Of a DNA stretch of 7,333 nucleotides, positions 6,204 through 7,333 are shown in pieces. Positions within the stretch are counted from its first letter, which is position 1; the number at the start of each line of letters is the position of its first letter. Source of the DNA: an uncultured bacterium (GTDB lineage: Bacteria > Bacillota > Clostridia > Lachnospirales > Lachnospiraceae); the NCBI GenBank assembly GCA_946543095.1, contig CAMNLO010000075.1, positions 1 through 7,333 of the forward strand, written 5' to 3'. The position numbers were made by a program, and so were the translations under genes. The notes under the pieces were generated by a model. That model was not told the origin of the DNA. It was given only the letters and a program-made list of their open reading frames with translations, and did not search any database.

Positions 6204-6224
6204 GTGCGCAACGTTTATGCGCAC
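6204..6224 (-). other. Hairpin in the rpmG leader
   Basis: Perfect seven-pair stem GTGCGCA / TGCGCAC with a seven-base loop, 26 bases before the rpmG start and inside the predicted 5' leader. On the minus strand the T-run lies before it, not after, so it is not a terminator for rpmG. It may influence message stability or translation. Confidence 0.4.
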
Positions 6225-6244
6225 AAAAATAAGACCCTTGGGTC
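6225..6244 (-). other. Short hairpin plus T-rich tract just after the rpmG promoter
   Basis: On the minus strand GACCC-AA-GGGTC (6244-6233, about four workable pairs) is followed by TTATTTTT (6232-6225), the look of an intrinsic terminator. It starts only about six bases after the predicted transcription start, so the nascent RNA would be very short. A 5'-end stabilising hairpin is as likely as early attenuation. Confidence 0.3.
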
Positions 6245-6256
6245 CATTGGAATTCA

Positions 6257-6285
6257 ACTTTAACATACGGCGCATTGCCTGTCAA
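6257..6285 (-). promoter_or_regulatory. Promoter of the rpmG-secE-nusG-rplK-rplA operon
   Basis: Minus-strand -35 TTGACA (6285-6280), 17-base spacer, -10 TAAAGT (6262-6257), predicted start near 6250, giving a leader of about 70 bases before rpmG. The -35 is perfect and the -10 moderate. It is back to back with the mecA promoter, with six bases between the two -35 hexamers. Confidence 0.7.
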
Positions 6286-6291
6286 GGTATG

Positions 6292-6319
6292 TTGACAATT
6301 TTCTTTAATAAAGTATAAT
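6292..6319 (+). promoter_or_regulatory. Consensus promoter of the mecA-like gene
   Basis: Perfect -35 TTGACA (6292-6297) and perfect -10 TATAAT (6314-6319) with a 16-base spacer. The expected transcription start is near 6326, while the ATG is at 6329, so the message should be leaderless or carry only a few bases. AGGAAAG lies right before the ATG but mostly upstream of the predicted start and too close for a normal ribosome site. Confidence 0.8.
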
Positions 6320-6328
6320 ACAGGAAAG

Positions 6329-7084
6329 ATGAAGATCGAAAGACTGAGTGACAACCAGATCCGATGCACCCTGACAGGAAATGACCTGGCGGAGCACAAT
6401 ATCTCCATTAAGGATATCTCCTATGGCACGGATCGTACAAGAGCACTTTTCAGGGAAATGATGGAGCGGGCGAATGACCAGGTGGGCTTTGACCCCGAGG
6501 ATATGCCTTTGATGATCGAGGCTGTGCCCTTAAACGCGGACAGTATCGTGTTCGTGATCACAAAGGTGGACGATCCGGAAGAACTGGACACCCGCTTTTC
6601 CAAATTTGCGCCCGGAGTACGCCAGGAGCTTTCCGACGAGGAGGATGCCGAGGACGGTGAATATGAGGAGGAGCCCGCAAAGCCCGCAGTCAAGGCGGAT
6701 GAGCTCTTAAGCCTGTTCCACCAGCGGATCGGCAGGCTGCAGAAGGCAGACACCCCGGAAAAGCTGGCGAGAGAGATCCCGAATCTGAACATCAGCAGGA
6801 TCTTTGCCTTTTCGGATCTTAGGACCTTACTGAGGGCAGCGGTGCAGCTTCAGGATTCCTTCCGGGGCAGCTCCCGCCTTTATAAGTCCCTGGATCACTC
6901 CCGCTATCTGCTGAAGCTGACAAAGGACGGGACACCCATCGACCAGTTCAACAGGCTCTGCAATCTGGTCAGCGAATACGGAAAGGGGCTGGAGATGAAT
7001 CCGGCGGGAGAAGCTTATCTGACAGAGCACTGCAGGGAGCTGATCACGGCAAACGCTGTGGAGCGTCTTGCGGAGCTTTCCTGA
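6329..7084 (+). CDS. mecA: MecA-like ClpC adaptor protein
   Basis: MecA-type adaptors bind substrate proteins through an N-terminal domain and the ClpC unfoldase through a C-terminal domain, targeting substrates for ClpCP degradation. The 251-residue product shows this plan: an N-terminal domain at about 1-80 beginning MKIERLSDNQIRCTLTGNDL (family MKIERI...TI...), an acidic disordered linker at about 98-122, and a C-terminal domain at about 126-251 with RIFAFSDLRTLLRAAVQL, SSRLYKSLDHSRYLL and the NAVERL ending. The ATG is chosen because the family N-terminus begins exactly there. Clostridial members of this family are poorly studied; regulation of competence, as in Bacillus, should not be assumed. 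It is divergent from rpmG and upstream of a ferredoxin gene. Confidence 0.85.
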   Translation: MKIERLSDNQIRCTLTGNDLAEHNISIKDISYGTDRTRALFREMMERANDQVGFDPEDMPLMIEAVPLNADSIVFVITKVDDPEELDTRFSKFAPGVRQELSDEEDAEDGEYEEEPAKPAVKADELLSLFHQRIGRLQKADTPEKLAREIPNLNISRIFAFSDLRTLLRAAVQLQDSFRGSSRLYKSLDHSRYLLKLTKDGTPIDQFNRLCNLVSEYGKGLEMNPAGEAYLTEHCRELITANAVERLAELS

Positions 7085-7098
7085 TCCCACAGATCCAG

Positions 7099-7116
7099 AG
7101 ATGCTCATGCATCTTT
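7099..7116 (+). terminator. Weak hairpin after mecA, possible terminator
   Basis: Six-pair stem AGATGC / GCATCT with a TCAT loop, ending in TTT and starting 15 bases after the mecA stop. The stem has only two G-C pairs and the T-run is three bases, so termination would be poor. No convincing promoter for the ferredoxin gene was found between here and 7155, so some read-through from mecA may drive it. Confidence 0.3.
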
Positions 7117-7155
7117 AAGGATATAGACTGATTTTATCAAAAGGAGGACAGAAGA

Positions 7156-7326
7156 ATGGCGTATGTGATTGGCGACAGCTGCATCAGCTGCGGTTCCTGC
7201 GCAGGTCAGTGCCCCGTAGGCGCGATCTCCGAGGGAGACGGTAAGTATGAGATCAATGCGGACACCTGCATCGATTGCGGTTCCTGCGCAGGTCAGTGCC
7301 CTGTAGGCGCGATCTCCGAAGGCTGA
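7156..7326 (+). CDS. 2[4Fe-4S] clostridial-type ferredoxin
   Basis: Small cytosolic electron carrier, 56 residues, complete and ending seven bases before the window edge. It has two CxxCxxCxxxCP cluster motifs: C9-C12-C15-C19 and C38-C41-C44-C48, the arrangement of two low-potential [4Fe-4S] clusters in clostridial ferredoxin, where the last cysteine of each motif serves the other cluster. The start is fixed by AAAAGGAGG eight bases before the ATG and by the family length. The two halves are nearly identical at the DNA level (51 of 56 bases between 7180-7235 and 7267-7322). In anaerobes such ferredoxins serve pyruvate oxidoreductase, hydrogenase, Rnf or similar partners; none is in view, so the partner is unknown. 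Confidence 0.95.
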   Translation: MAYVIGDSCISCGSCAGQCPVGAISEGDGKYEINADTCIDCGSCAGQCPVGAISEG

Positions 7327-7333
7327 GAACAAG

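Noticed and set aside
6179..6211. Upstream start for L33 adding 11 residues
   Set aside because: No ribosome site, non-family residues, while ATG 6178 follows GGAGG.
7105..7332. 75-codon minus-strand open frame with internal repeat
   Set aside because: It is the antisense shadow of the duplicated ferredoxin gene, which has all eight cluster cysteines and a strong ribosome site.
1..7333. Mobile element, phage defence or biosynthetic cluster
   Set aside because: No transposase, integrase, toxin-antitoxin, nuclease or CRISPR signature was found; the genes are housekeeping or transport.

Overview
The window reads as a chromosomal segment of a moderately high-GC Clostridia member, most likely a Lachnospiraceae-type anaerobe. 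This is inferred from strong AGGAGG-type ribosome sites, a Cys4 zinc-ribbon L33, a single-span Gram-positive SecE, a MecA-type adaptor, a lipid-anchored branched-chain amino-acid binding protein and a clostridial 2[4Fe-4S] ferredoxin. No rRNA, tRNA, CRISPR array, insertion sequence or phage gene was seen.

Layout. From about 6250 down to 1 everything lies on the minus strand. A housekeeping block rpmG (L33) - secE - nusG - rplK (L11) - rplA (L1) is tightly packed from rpmG to nusG. It is followed only 25 bases later by a membrane-anchored CapA-family protein, where most bacteria carry rplJ-rplL. Then comes a separately promoted branched-chain amino-acid ABC uptake unit, livJ (complete) and livH (cut by the window edge). 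On the plus strand, a mecA-like adaptor gene (6329-7084) diverges from rpmG, followed by a small ferredoxin gene (7156-7326).

Regulatory DNA is the most interesting part. The rpmG-operon and mecA promoters stand back to back, with their two -35 hexamers forming a TGTCAA-N6-TTGACA inverted repeat, and the mecA -10 is so close to its ATG that the mRNA should be leaderless or nearly so. The livJ promoter (TTGACA-17-TAAAAT) has twin TGTATACA palindromes at the expected transcription start, a good candidate repressor operator, followed by a long structured leader. Three tandem GCGAATT-type palindromes with a 20-21 base period sit at the end of nusG. The rplK-rplA spacer is long and carries a terminator-like hairpin.

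Gene functions: L33, L11 and L1 are 50S ribosomal proteins; SecE is part of the protein-export channel; NusG couples transcription elongation with other processes; MecA-like proteins deliver substrates to ClpC; LivJ/LivH import amino acids; the ferredoxin carries electrons. I see no clear new multi-gene system. The novelty candidates are the regulatory arrangements and the ferredoxin's near-identical internal DNA repeat.
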